The notes beneath the pieces were generated by a model. That model ran no database searches, was not told the origin of the DNA, and saw only the letters and a program-made list of their open reading frames with translations. The translations under genes and the position numbers were made by a program. Positions 24,243-32,701 of a stretch of 64,000 nucleotides of DNA are shown piece by piece; within the stretch, counting starts at the first letter, position 1, and each line of letters opens with the position of its first letter. The stretch comes from Chryseobacterium sp. BLS98. GTDB taxonomy: Bacteria > Bacteroidota > Bacteroidia > Flavobacteriales > Weeksellaceae. The DNA lies in assembly GCF_001045445.1 (NCBI RefSeq), contig NZ_LFNF01000005.1, forward strand, positions 248,001 through 312,000, given 5' to 3'.

Positions 24243-26126
24243 TTAAATTTCATCAAAATCAACGTCTTCATTGCTTATCTTTACTACGTATTCAATTCCG
24301 TCAATAGCTTTGGAAATTATTTGGTTTCTGAGGATATTGGCCATGTTTTCCCAGTAAGCCCTTCCATAGAAAGAATAATTCTGAGGAATAATTTCTATTT
24401 CAACCGTTCTTACAAATCCTTCTTTAGGACGGTTACTGATCATCGTTCCTCTTCTTACCCTGACTTCTTTCACCTCATCTTTCAGCACCATTCTGCAGTA
24501 ATTTTTAACGTCTTCCAGAGAAATAATCTTGTCTCTTGTCGTTAAAGCATATCTGTAAGCCTGGATACTGTCTGTTCCTTTCTGCTCTTCTGCCCCTCCA
24601 ATGGTTTCTGTGAGAAGTACAACGGTCTGCGATTTCAGCTGGTTGGAAAGCTCTGTCCCCGGACGCATATGATTGGCCAGCGTACAGTGGGTAACCCAGA
24701 AAGAAGCGTAAGTATGGTCTGTTTTTTCTACAGGCTCCATGATTACATAGTTTAGCTCCTGTCTGATGTTTCTTTTCGCATTATTCACCTTCTGTACCAT
24801 TGTCTTCATTTTGTCAGACATTTCACTGAGTACTCCTTTAACGTTATCTCTGTTTAAAAGTGAAAATGCAGCAATCTCATCCCTTGTAAGCTCCAGTACA
24901 TTGGCGATCATATCCACAGCATTTCTATTTGTAAAACGCTCCATACCTCCTTTTCTTACAGTGTACAGTCCTTTTTTAAGGTCATCTGCAGGAGTAAACG
25001 GAATTTCGGTATATCTTCTTCCGTCACCGTCCTGAACTTCGTCTACATACAGGAAATGCTCTCCTTCATCTGTAACCAGTGGAATATTGTTCCCCATAAT
25101 GTCCAGGCTGTATTCTGTTTTCTTCCAGCCTCTGTTATAAATAGGGAAAGCATTCATTACAAATGAAAAATTATCTAAAATCTCAGCAGAAAACTGAGGT
25201 GGAAATTCAAAAGTAAGCCACAGGTAGCGCTTGTCTCCGAGCTGCTTTCTGATCTCTTCTTTTTCGTTAAGAAAATCCAGGTTCTGAGGCAATATTCCCG
25301 GTTCCGAAAACAGGCTGCCGGAAAGCCCTGTGATTTCAATAAACTTGTGGCGGTAAATGCTTTTAATATCTTCGATGGCTTTATTCCGGATCGACTGTTC
25401 CCTGAACATCTGCTCATAGCCATCCTGCTGGCTGTTGGTAAGGTAGCTCAGCCCTTCTCTTACAAATAGAGGGTTTCCATTACTGGTAACCGTTATGTAA
25501 GGAAGAAGTTTGTATACAAAGTCTATATGTTCAAAGGCAGGATTTGAACAGAAAACGCTGATATATTTAGGGAAATTTTCATTGGCATATCTGCTTACAT
25601 CTACCCCTATTGTAATTTTTCTGTAATCCTCCGGTTTTCCCTGAAACCTTGCTACCGGTATTTTATTAAGCCTGTCATCAACACTGTAGCAGGTATTTCC
25701 TACAAACATCACAGCGGTCTGTATCTTATTGAGCCTTACATTTCCTACTGGTGTAAAGGGAATATTAAGCTGCTTATCCGATTCTGATTTCACTGTGGAT
25801 GTCATCTGCTTACGAAAGAAGAATTCGGTATGCTCCAGCAGGATTTCAGAGGATTCATAAGGCAGTGTAAAAGCAACTGCATGGGCAGGAATCGGATGGG
25901 TATAAATAGATGGTGTCAGAAGTTTTGCCAGCTTCTCGAGGATTCTTGCATTAACGGTCTGTATCTCATTATTGGCTTTAAAGACTTCCGTACTGAATGC
26001 ATCTATCAGTAATTTTACGAAAGGATCCAGAGACTGCGGGCTTTTCAGTCCCCAAACTTTAGTGGCGTTCTGAAGCATTCTTGCCTTTACAGATTCTTTG
26101 GAATATATATTTTGATCTAAGTTCAT
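24243..26126 (-). CDS. tssF: Type VI secretion baseplate protein TssF
   Basis: TssF is the main structural component of the T6SS baseplate wedge, with TssE, TssG and TssK. The 627-residue length is usual. The N-terminal segment carries family features: KARMLQNATKVWG, LDPFVKLLIDAFSTEV, and LLTPSIYTHPIPAHAV (about residues 70-86), corresponding to 'L.P.....P.PS'. The C-terminal third is beta-rich. The start is the ATG at 26126; the eight-residue extension from an earlier start is unlikely. tssE lies 24 bases upstream. Other T6SS genes are absent from the window. Confidence 0.85.
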   Translation of the reverse strand: MNLDQNIYSKESVKARMLQNATKVWGLKSPQSLDPFVKLLIDAFSTEVFKANNEIQTVNARILEKLAKLLTPSIYTHPIPAHAVAFTLPYESSEILLEHTEFFFRKQMTSTVKSESDKQLNIPFTPVGNVRLNKIQTAVMFVGNTCYSVDDRLNKIPVARFQGKPEDYRKITIGVDVSRYANENFPKYISVFCSNPAFEHIDFVYKLLPYITVTSNGNPLFVREGLSYLTNSQQDGYEQMFREQSIRNKAIEDIKSIYRHKFIEITGLSGSLFSEPGILPQNLDFLNEKEEIRKQLGDKRYLWLTFEFPPQFSAEILDNFSFVMNAFPIYNRGWKKTEYSLDIMGNNIPLVTDEGEHFLYVDEVQDGDGRRYTEIPFTPADDLKKGLYTVRKGGMERFTNRNAVDMIANVLELTRDEIAAFSLLNRDNVKGVLSEMSDKMKTMVQKVNNAKRNIRQELNYVIMEPVEKTDHTYASFWVTHCTLANHMRPGTELSNQLKSQTVVLLTETIGGAEEQKGTDSIQAYRYALTTRDKIISLEDVKNYCRMVLKDEVKEVRVRRGTMISNRPKEGFVRTVEIEIIPQNYSFYGRAYWENMANILRNQIISKAIDGIEYVVKISNEDVDFDEI

Positions 26127-26150
26127 AATTTTTCTTGCTGTTAAAAACAA

Positions 26151-26591
26151 TTAATCAATAGACATCGGACTTAAAAATAATTCTGTAGAAAAGCTAAAAC
26201 GCTCTCCTGTTGCCTCCATTTTTGCATTGATGGCAATCCTTACTTTTTTTTTGATTTCCGTGTGTTCTTTAGTATCATAGCTGTGCTCTACAAACTGGAT
26301 GTGGGCTTCAATCTGAGGCTGTACAATACGGGGTTCATATTCCTGAATCTGCTTTCTGAGGCTTTTAATGAAAACGCTTTCCCAAACGGCACTGGTAACT
26401 CCATTATCGAATTCCAGATTCCAAACGTCGTTTCCATAATTGTCATCATATCTGTTTTCGCCTTTTTTTGTGGTGATCAGGAGCATGATATTGTGCGCAA
26501 TGCTTTCGCCCATGTCGCAGATATCGATGCTTCCTCCTTCGGTCATTAATGTGGAAGGGACAAAAGGCATTCTGTAATTTGGTGTATCCAT
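26151..26591 (-). CDS. tssE: Type VI secretion baseplate protein TssE (gp25/GPW family)
   Basis: A 146-residue gp25-like baseplate subunit. It begins near MDTPNYRMPFVPS, followed by DMGESIAHNIMLLITTKKGENRYDDNYGNDVW, split over residues 26-57; this corresponds to the gp25 pattern 'i...i..iL.T..GER...P.fG'. A second conserved part, KQIQEYEPRI, matches the 'i..fEpRl' motif. It starts the three-gene unit tssE-tssF-lipoprotein, which is isolated from the permease upstream by a terminator. Confidence 0.85.
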   Translation of the reverse strand: MDTPNYRMPFVPSTLMTEGGSIDICDMGESIAHNIMLLITTKKGENRYDDNYGNDVWNLEFDNGVTSAVWESVFIKSLRKQIQEYEPRIVQPQIEAHIQFVEHSYDTKEHTEIKKKVRIAINAKMEATGERFSFSTELFLSPMSID

Positions 26592-26691
26592 AGTCAACTT
26601 CTTATTTCATAGTCTAGTTTCTTAAAAAGAAATACCAAAATACACATTTTCATGAAATAAACAGGAAAACACATCAAAAATATTATTGAAA

Positions 26692-26723
26692 AAAGGGCTT
26701 CCACACTAATGTGAAAGCCCTTA
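26692..26723 (-). terminator. Terminator of the amino-acid permease gene
   Basis: AAGGGCTT (26693-26700) pairs with AAGCCCTT (26715-26722), extended by CAC/GTG. T-rich tail on the minus strand. Confidence 0.85.
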
Positions 26724-26750
26724 AATAGTATAATATGGTTCAATTTTATG

Positions 26751-28166
26751 CTATTGATCCGTTTGCTTTTTTCTGTTGATAAAATAATATACCGGAAGTC
26801 CGAGAAGTACCATCAGGAAGCCTGGCCAGGTGTATTGCTGTTTATATATTAAAAGGAGTACACAGAATCCTGTTCCTATCAGCAAGTAGATAAGAGGAGT
26901 TACGGGGTACAGCCAGGTTTTGTAAGGCCTTTCAAGATCAGGTTTTTTAAATCTTAAATAAATAACTCCAAAAACGGTAATCATATAAAACAGAACGATC
27001 ACAAAAGAAATCATATCCAGAAGATTACCGTATTGTCCGCTAAGACATAGCACCGAAGCCCAGATTCCCTGCATCCATAATGCATTTTCCGGAACTTCAT
27101 TTTTATTGTTTTTTTCGGCAGATCTAAAGAACATTCCATCTTTTGCCATAGTCTGGAATACTCTCGCTCCTGCCAAGATCAGTCCGTTATCGCATCCGAA
27201 TGTAGAAATCATTACAAGAACAGCAATGATAATGGTTCCCGCGCTTCCGAAAATATTCTGCGAAGCAGCAACCGCTACTCTGTCATTGGCTGCAAAAGCA
27301 ATACTATCTCTATCCAAAGCATTCAGATATACATAATTGACTGCCAGATAAAGAATCATCACTGCAGAGGTTCCATAAATCATTGATTTGACAATGTTTT
27401 TCTTCGGGTTTTCCACTTCTCCTGAAACAAAAGTTACACTTTCCCAGGCTACAGAACTGAAAACAGAGCCTACCATAGCTGCTGCTATTCCTCCAAGTAA
27501 AGTCATTCCTCTGATAGGTTCCCAACCTTCTTTGAGGAAGTTACCGCTGATATCTTTTTTAAGGTTGTTGAATGAATCCAGGCCCAGGCTGAAATTTTCA
27601 GCCATATGCGAAAAATCAACTAAGATAAATCCGGTCGCAATTAAGCCCAGCAAAGCAATGATCTTTGATCCTGTAAACACATTCTGAAGCAGCTTACCAC
27701 TCTCTACGCCCCTTGTATTGATGTAAGTAAGCAAAAGAATAACAGCTATTGCCAGAATCTGTATCCAGGTGATCCTGAATTCCCCGCTCTGGAAAAGAGG
27801 AGCCGCATCATTCAGTGAAGGAACAAGATAAGCTGTAAATTTTCCGAAAGCCATTGCTACTGCCGCAATAGTACCGGTCTGGATGACTGTGAACAGACCC
27901 CAGCCATAAAGAAACCCCATTTTCTTACCAAAAATCTCCTTAAGATAGGTATACTGCCCGCCTGCTTTTGGAAACAATGCTGACAGCTCTCCGTAGCTGA
28001 TTGCTGCCGCTACTGTCATTACTCCGGTAATGATCCAAACTATTATCAGCCAGAAACCGGATCCCAGGTTCCGCATCATATCGGCACTTACAATAAAAAT
28101 TCCGCTTCCGATCATGGATCCCATTACCAGCATAATGGCATCCCAAAGTTTCAGTTTTTTCTGCAT
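26751..28166 (-). CDS. APC-family amino-acid permease
   Basis: A 471-residue inner-membrane transporter with 12 or so hydrophobic helices. The first helix carries MLVMGSMIGSGIFI (about residues 12-26), the unwound GSGIF substrate/ion loop of LeuT-fold APC transporters. It is followed by SYGELSALFPKAGGQYTYLKE, another family landmark. The TWPGFL and INRKK end is usual. The substrate cannot be assigned; an LAT/serine-threonine-like type is plausible. The ATG at 28166 is chosen over a TTG two codons earlier. TATATTTG at 28190-28183 is a probable -7 element. Confidence 0.9.
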   Translation of the reverse strand: MQKKLKLWDAIMLVMGSMIGSGIFIVSADMMRNLGSGFWLIIVWIITGVMTVAAAISYGELSALFPKAGGQYTYLKEIFGKKMGFLYGWGLFTVIQTGTIAAVAMAFGKFTAYLVPSLNDAAPLFQSGEFRITWIQILAIAVILLLTYINTRGVESGKLLQNVFTGSKIIALLGLIATGFILVDFSHMAENFSLGLDSFNNLKKDISGNFLKEGWEPIRGMTLLGGIAAAMVGSVFSSVAWESVTFVSGEVENPKKNIVKSMIYGTSAVMILYLAVNYVYLNALDRDSIAFAANDRVAVAASQNIFGSAGTIIIAVLVMISTFGCDNGLILAGARVFQTMAKDGMFFRSAEKNNKNEVPENALWMQGIWASVLCLSGQYGNLLDMISFVIVLFYMITVFGVIYLRFKKPDLERPYKTWLYPVTPLIYLLIGTGFCVLLLIYKQQYTWPGFLMVLLGLPVYYFINRKKQTDQ

Positions 28167-28265
28167 AGTCAAGTATAGGCGTCAAATATAAACAAATCTG
28201 ACATTGATTTTGAAATTTGTTTAAAATTTACTGCATCATCTGTTTTTTATCAATCTTTTATCGAA

Positions 28266-28294
28266 TTGTTATTCGATTTTAATTAGTACTTTTG
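28266..28294 (+). promoter_or_regulatory. Promoter of the DUF4920 gene
   Basis: TTG at 28266-28268, 18 bases, then TACTTTTG at 28287-28294, matching the Bacteroidota consensus. Transcription would start near 28299, leaving a very short leader before the ATG at 28310. Confidence 0.75.
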
Positions 28295-28309
28295 AAAAAA
28301 ATATTAAAA

Positions 28310-28819
28310 ATGAAATTCAAAGCTATATTATTGGCAGCTGCTGTAAGTGTTTCAACTTTAGCTTTTGCACAAGAGTCTTCACAGAAAAAGGCTGGACCAC
28401 CGGCAGGAAATGCTATTGTAGGTGATACCTATGGATCTGCAGTAACATCAGAGTCTAAAGCCATTACGGTAGATAAATTAAGCAAAAAGCTTAAGAAGGA
28501 TAACAAAAAAGTTGAAAGTGTAGCAGTTAAGGGGAAAGTAACCGATGTTTGTGAGAAAAAAGGTTGCTGGCTTACGATTCAGACTGAGGATAATTCCCAG
28601 TTTTTCGTAAAAATGAAAGATTACGCTTTCTTTGTACCAACCGCTTTGAAAGGTAAAAATGTTGTGTTAGAAGGCACTGCGGAAAGAAAAGTGACTTCAA
28701 TAGATGAACAGAAGCACTATGCTGAAGATGCTAAAAAGCCCCAGGCTGAAATTGATGCCATTACGACTCCTAAAGAAGAGATCAGATTTGTAGCCAACGG
28801 AATCAAAGTAGTAAATTAG
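28310..28819 (+). CDS. Secreted DUF4920 protein
   Basis: A 169-residue exported protein. The ATG at 28310 gives a clean signal peptide (MKFKAILLAAAVSVSTLAFAQ); the earlier TTG overlaps the promoter. The body matches DUF4920: KVESVAVKGKVTDVCEKKGCWLTI around residues 65-90 with two cysteines, then a strand-rich part VFVKMKDYAFFVPTALKGKNVVLEG-like (OB-fold features). Family members are periplasmic; the Cys-Lys-Lys-Gly-Cys-Trp pair suggests metal or redox chemistry, but this is inferred. A hairpin (28841-28871) ends it. Confidence 0.85.
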   Translation: MKFKAILLAAAVSVSTLAFAQESSQKKAGPPAGNAIVGDTYGSAVTSESKAITVDKLSKKLKKDNKKVESVAVKGKVTDVCEKKGCWLTIQTEDNSQFFVKMKDYAFFVPTALKGKNVVLEGTAERKVTSIDEQKHYAEDAKKPQAEIDAITTPKEEIRFVANGIKVVN

Positions 28820-28840
28820 TTGTTCTGTTTAAAATAATAG

Positions 28841-28878
28841 CGTCCTCAAGAAGTAATGCTTTTTGAGGACGTTTCGTT
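28841..28878 (+). terminator. Terminator of the DUF4920 gene
   Basis: CGTCCTCAA (28841-28849) pairs with TTGAGGACG (28863-28871), followed by TTTCGTTTT. Confidence 0.8.
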
Positions 28879-28999
28879 TTATCTTGAAATTTAAGCTCAC
28901 TGATTGAGCAGATTTGGTAGATGTTTGTGCTTTATTTTCTAATTTAACAGGAGAAACATCAGTTTTTTAAAATTAATCCGGTAACAAGATTGGTTATTT

Positions 29000-30109
29000 T
29001 TAATCTTCTATGGTAAATTCTGCAGGGGCATCTAATTTGGGGTATTTAGTGGCAGCTACAAATTTCTTGCCTGTACAGTCTACTTCCAGCCAACCTTTTC
29101 TTTTTTTCACATCTCCTACTTCCATTACAAAGGGTACAAAAGATATTTCATCTTTTCCTTCTTCTATGATTTCCCGGTACTGAACGGCTACGTCCAAAAT
29201 ACATTCGTGATCGGTATTCAATTTTACATTCCTGTAAATAATGTCATAATGCGTCTCCTGATTTTCAGGAATTTCAAGATACTTTTCCCAGCCTTCGATA
29301 TCAGAATTTAGCTCACTGATTGCCTTTAGTGCATAATATAAAGCAACCGTATAATACTTTCTGGTTCCTTTTCTGGTATAATCATCTATAAAATGTCCAC
29401 CTTCAAATAAAATGGTAGGCATTCCTGCCTTAATAAAATTATCCCCTGTGGAAGTAGGATAAAATTCATCCGAATATCTTCCGATCTGGTTTGGGATCAA
29501 TTCTTTCAAATGCTCATAAACTTTCCCTATTACAGCCATACATTTTTTTCTGTTATCGGTTACTGTACGTTCTATATTTTCGGAAGGAGCCAAGAAAGAA
29601 AGTGTTGCCGGATGTATTCCGTCTGTAGTAAAAATGGTTCTCTGCTCATGCAAGTTCAGTGCATAATCATACTTATTTGAAGCAACAGCTTTTTTAAGAA
29701 ACTTGATTTCCTTACTTGATTCATTATGAAAATCCCTGTTCAGATCAATATCTGCAGCATTCAGCCTTGTCCATCTTTCTGAGCCGTCAGGGTTGAGCAT
29801 AAAAATAAAATCCAGTTTGATTTTACTGAGAAGATCCTCTTTCAATTCCGGAGCTTTATCAAGAGTTTCCAGGAGATCAAGCATTGCATGGGTGGCATTC
29901 GATTCATTTCCATGCATCTGTGACCAGGCAAGAACATTAATAGCACCGGTTCCTATAGTCAACTTATAAATAGGCTTGTCTAAATAAGATCTCCCGATCT
30001 CCTGAATATAATGGCTGAGATTGTCCTGTAGATAAGAAAATAATTTTTCAGGGGAAATATAGCGGTTTGAGAAATTAGGATTCGGAGAATAGATCTGTTC
30101 AAAATTCAT
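29000..30109 (-). CDS. M14-family zinc carboxypeptidase-like enzyme
   Basis: A 369-residue cytoplasmic protein (no signal peptide) of the M14 metallopeptidase family. The first zinc pair is His66 and Glu69 in SQMHGNESNATHAM; the Arg/Asn site is INADIDLNRDFH-like (AADIDLNRDF), the third zinc ligand is in NLHEQR, and the glutamate near FEGGHFIDDYTR completes the site. The C-terminal 90 residues form a separate beta-rich part. Family members remove C-terminal residues or process peptidoglycan fragments; without a leader an intracellular role is likelier. Start chosen at 30109 (MNFEQIYSPN). Confidence 0.87.
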   Translation of the reverse strand: MNFEQIYSPNPNFSNRYISPEKLFSYLQDNLSHYIQEIGRSYLDKPIYKLTIGTGAINVLAWSQMHGNESNATHAMLDLLETLDKAPELKEDLLSKIKLDFIFMLNPDGSERWTRLNAADIDLNRDFHNESSKEIKFLKKAVASNKYDYALNLHEQRTIFTTDGIHPATLSFLAPSENIERTVTDNRKKCMAVIGKVYEHLKELIPNQIGRYSDEFYPTSTGDNFIKAGMPTILFEGGHFIDDYTRKGTRKYYTVALYYALKAISELNSDIEGWEKYLEIPENQETHYDIIYRNVKLNTDHECILDVAVQYREIIEEGKDEISFVPFVMEVGDVKKRKGWLEVDCTGKKFVAATKYPKLDAPAEFTIED

Positions 30110-30879
30110 TATCAATAATTTACAAGAGTCAAATTTAAGGATTTTGAAACAAAAAAATACGATTTACAACTGTAATTTCATCAAACAACACAGGCTGCCA
30201 TTTTGTCTGTGGATAAAATTGTTAATTGAAAATAATTTAAAGTAAAATATTTAAATAACTAAAAATGAATTATTTACAGTTTTTACATCAACTACATTTT
30301 CAACAATGCTTTAACTCTGTAAATAGCTGTTTATTGGTAAATAGGCATAATAAAACTAAACATTGTCATTGTGGAAAACTCAGGAGATTTTCACTATATA
30401 CATATGTAAATTCGATTCTTTAGTGAAAAAACACAAAAATTTAGATAAAAATATAAGAACAAAACGGGTTATACATTTTAATTGGCTGAAATGATGTTTG
30501 AAAATATTTAAAGAATGTAATAAACTTATAAACAGGACGTTATTCATTAAAAACAAATGTAAATAGCATATGGAGACCTTTTTTTGTCCATAAAAAATAT
30601 ATCTAATGAATTTATATAACATTATTATTCAGCTAACTATATTCAGGTCTATTAGCTAATAGCCTTCCTTGAAATACTCAATTATTATCAGGACATATAG
30701 TAATGTATATTGATTTTACATTGTTTAACTATAAACAATAATGATATAATCAACTGTAAAACAATATTTTACATTAAATTTACAAATGTTTATTGCTGGA
30801 TTTCTAAATTAATGTACAATTGTAATTTGCTTATGTAAATTTTATCTTTTACATTTGTAAAGCAATTAACATCTTATTT
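30110..30879. promoter_or_regulatory. 770-bp AT-rich gap with an array of TTTACA/TGTAAA boxes
   Basis: No convincing gene is present. By eye I count seven TTTACA (30163, 30273, 30282, 30715, 30768, 30779, 30848) and six TGTAAA (30318, 30405, 30558, 30755, 30834, 30856). Several are paired: TTTACAACTGTAAT (30163-30176), TGTAAA-7-TTTACA (30755-30773), TACAATTGTA (30815-30824) and TTTACATTTGTAAA (30848-30861). The boxes cluster towards the HTH gene and overlap its promoter, so they look like operators. An 80-residue minus-strand open frame at 30380-30622 contains such repeats and is not supported. Confidence 0.65.
30827..30857 (+). promoter_or_regulatory. Promoter of the HTH regulator, overlapped by an operator-like palindrome
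   Basis: TTG at 30827-30829, 20 bases, then TACATTTG at 30850-30857. The -7 element lies entirely inside TTTACATTTGTAAA (30848-30861), so a protein bound there would block transcription. Expected start near 30863, 17 bases before the ATG at 30880. Confidence 0.7.
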
Positions 30880-31416
30880 ATGAGCTTAAACGAGAGAATT
30901 TCCAAAGTGATAGAGTACTCCAATCTCAGTCCTTCCGAGTTTGCAGATGAGATCGATGTACAGCGTTCCTCTATTTCACATATTACATCCGGAAGAAACA
31001 AACCCTCTCTGGAATTCATTATAAAGATTAAATCAAGGTTTCCGGAAATCCTTTGGGACTGGCTGGTTACAGGTGAAGGCGAAATGCTTAAATCAGAACA
31101 ACCTGCAGGCCCATCTGCTATAGAAGAAAAAGAACAGGATGAGAAAGGAAAACCTATTCCGCTACCCGACTTGTTTACCATGATGAAAGATGATGAAGAT
31201 TTCGGAGCAGAAGAGGAAATGGACTCTTTGAAAGAGAGCCCGCGAGAATCGTTTATACCACCCCCATATAAATCAAAGGAAAATTTATCCGATTCTCAGC
31301 GATTAGGAAATCCTAAAGATTATGTAATTAATCAATCTACTGATAATCAAGGGAATAAAATTAAAAGAATAGTTCTGTTCTATGAAAATGGAAAATTTGA
31401 AAGTTTTGAGCCCTAA
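30880..31416 (+). CDS. Xre/CI-like helix-turn-helix regulator with acidic linker
   Basis: A 178-residue DNA-binding protein. The HTH domain is at residues 1-62: LNERISKVIEYSNLSPSEFADEI, then the recognition helix region QRSSISHITSGRNKPSLEFI and FPEILWDWLVTGEGEML. This ending is typical of CI-like repressors in Bacteroidota. Residues 68-120 are acidic and low in complexity (IEEKEQDEKGK; DDEDFGAEEEMDSL). The C-terminal 30 residues (KIKRIVLFYENGKFESFEP) form a short beta tail that recurs in Flavobacterial members and may mediate oligomer contact. It stands alone, has an array of box sequences upstream, and is followed by a bidirectional terminator; autorepression is likely. Confidence 0.82.
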   Translation: MSLNERISKVIEYSNLSPSEFADEIDVQRSSISHITSGRNKPSLEFIIKIKSRFPEILWDWLVTGEGEMLKSEQPAGPSAIEEKEQDEKGKPIPLPDLFTMMKDDEDFGAEEEMDSLKESPRESFIPPPYKSKENLSDSQRLGNPKDYVINQSTDNQGNKIKRIVLFYENGKFESFEP

Positions 31417-31452
31417 AAAAACCTGGCCAAAGAAAATGGTCAGGTTTTTTTA
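31415..31452. terminator. Bidirectional terminator between the HTH gene and proline dehydrogenase
   Basis: AACCTGGCCA (31420-31429) pairs with TGGTCAGGTT (31438-31447) with one mismatch, with A/T runs on both sides. Confidence 0.85.
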
Positions 31453-31469
31453 ATATATTTTTAAAATAC

Positions 31470-32636
31470 TTATTTTTTTCTTCTTTCAAGCTCTTTTTTG
31501 ATAAGGCCTAATTCTCTCCCGGTCTGCCCGGCTACAGAAGTATTTTCTCTGGCTCTTCTTGTAAGATAGGGTACAACATCCTTTACAGGTCCATATGGAA
31601 GATATTTAGCTACATTATAACCTTTATCTGATAAATAGAAGGTGATATTGTCACTCATCCCATAAAGCTGTCCGAAATAAACGTGCGGATTACCATTATC
31701 AAGAGATTTAGCTTTCATCTTATCCATAACCAATTCTGAAGACACTTCATTATGAGTCCCAAAAAAAGCGGACACTTTATCCAAATGATTCATTACAAAA
31801 TCGATTCCGGCATTATAGTTTCTATCTGAAGCTTCTTTGTTCGGCTGGATAGGATCTGCATACCCTTTCTCTGCTGCTCTTGCTCTTTCCTTCTCCATAT
31901 AAGCCCCACGCACAATTTTATATCCAATAAAATAATTCTTTTCTCTGGCTCTCTGCAGATGCGCTTCCATGTACTCCAGCCTTCCGGTTCTGTACATCTG
32001 GATGGTATTCCATACAATCGGTTTTTCCTGGTTGTATTTCTCCATCATTACCTCACAAAGCTGGTCTGCCGAATCCTGCATCCACGTTTCTTCCGCATCT
32101 ACCATTACTTTCTTGTCATTTTCATGACAAAGGCTGCATACCTCATCGAACCTTCTCACCACTCTTTCCCATTCTTCTTTCTGGCTTGTAGTAAGCTCAG
32201 CTCCTTTTCCTACTGCTTCATAAAGATCAATTCTTCCGAAAGCAGTCGGTTTAAATACAATAAAAGGAATGGCAGGATTTCCTACCGAAAATCTAATGAT
32301 ATCTTTAATCTCCTTGCAGACTGCATCGAAGGTTTCCTCATCCTCTTTGCCTTCAATAGAGTAATCGAAAATACTTCCCACACCTCTTTTGAAAAGCTGC
32401 TTTACAGCCTTCATACTTTCTTCACGTGTTTCGCCGCCACAGAACTGTTCAAACAATGTGCTTTTTACAATTCCGGTCACGAAAGGAAAATTGTTGTGTA
32501 CCGTAAAATTAAGGACAGAAGTTCCAAGGCTGGTAAGAGCAGGCTGTTCAATCATTTTAAACATCCAGTAAGCCTTTCTCAATTGTGCATCAGATTTGTC
32601 TGCAAATGCAACTTTAGTATCGTTAAAAATGGGCAT
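31470..32636 (-). CDS. Proline dehydrogenase
   Basis: Oxidises proline to pyrroline-5-carboxylate with FAD, at the inner face of the membrane. The 388-residue single-domain protein (not fused to P5C dehydrogenase) has the PRODH barrel; visible landmarks are KVMVDAEETWMQ (FAD/substrate region), GYKIVRGAYMEKERARA (Arg and Tyr residues of the barrel), FFGTHNEVSSELV, and the C-terminal LTRRARENTSVAGQ, which carries the two arginines that bind the proline carboxylate. TACCTTTG at 32669-32662 on the minus strand is a probable -7 element. Confidence 0.93.
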   Translation of the reverse strand: MPIFNDTKVAFADKSDAQLRKAYWMFKMIEQPALTSLGTSVLNFTVHNNFPFVTGIVKSTLFEQFCGGETREESMKAVKQLFKRGVGSIFDYSIEGKEDEETFDAVCKEIKDIIRFSVGNPAIPFIVFKPTAFGRIDLYEAVGKGAELTTSQKEEWERVVRRFDEVCSLCHENDKKVMVDAEETWMQDSADQLCEVMMEKYNQEKPIVWNTIQMYRTGRLEYMEAHLQRAREKNYFIGYKIVRGAYMEKERARAAEKGYADPIQPNKEASDRNYNAGIDFVMNHLDKVSAFFGTHNEVSSELVMDKMKAKSLDNGNPHVYFGQLYGMSDNITFYLSDKGYNVAKYLPYGPVKDVVPYLTRRARENTSVAGQTGRELGLIKKELERRKK

Positions 32637-32701
32637 TCCTTTTTATTAAATTTTAGTTTCGCAAAGGTAATAATAACCTCTGTTTATTTAAAGAAAATTT
32701 T

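Noticed and set aside
24243..26591. TssE/TssF-like pair as part of a prophage or a tailocin
   Set aside because: No tail sheath, tube, lysis or capsid gene is nearby, TssF-type N-terminal landmarks fit T6SS better than phage baseplate proteins, and the third gene is a lipoprotein.
30380..30622. An 80-residue hydrophobic open frame in the long gap
   Set aside because: It consists of AT-rich sequence with Phe/Leu/Ile/Lys only, contains the box repeats, and has no promoter or ribosome site that stands out.
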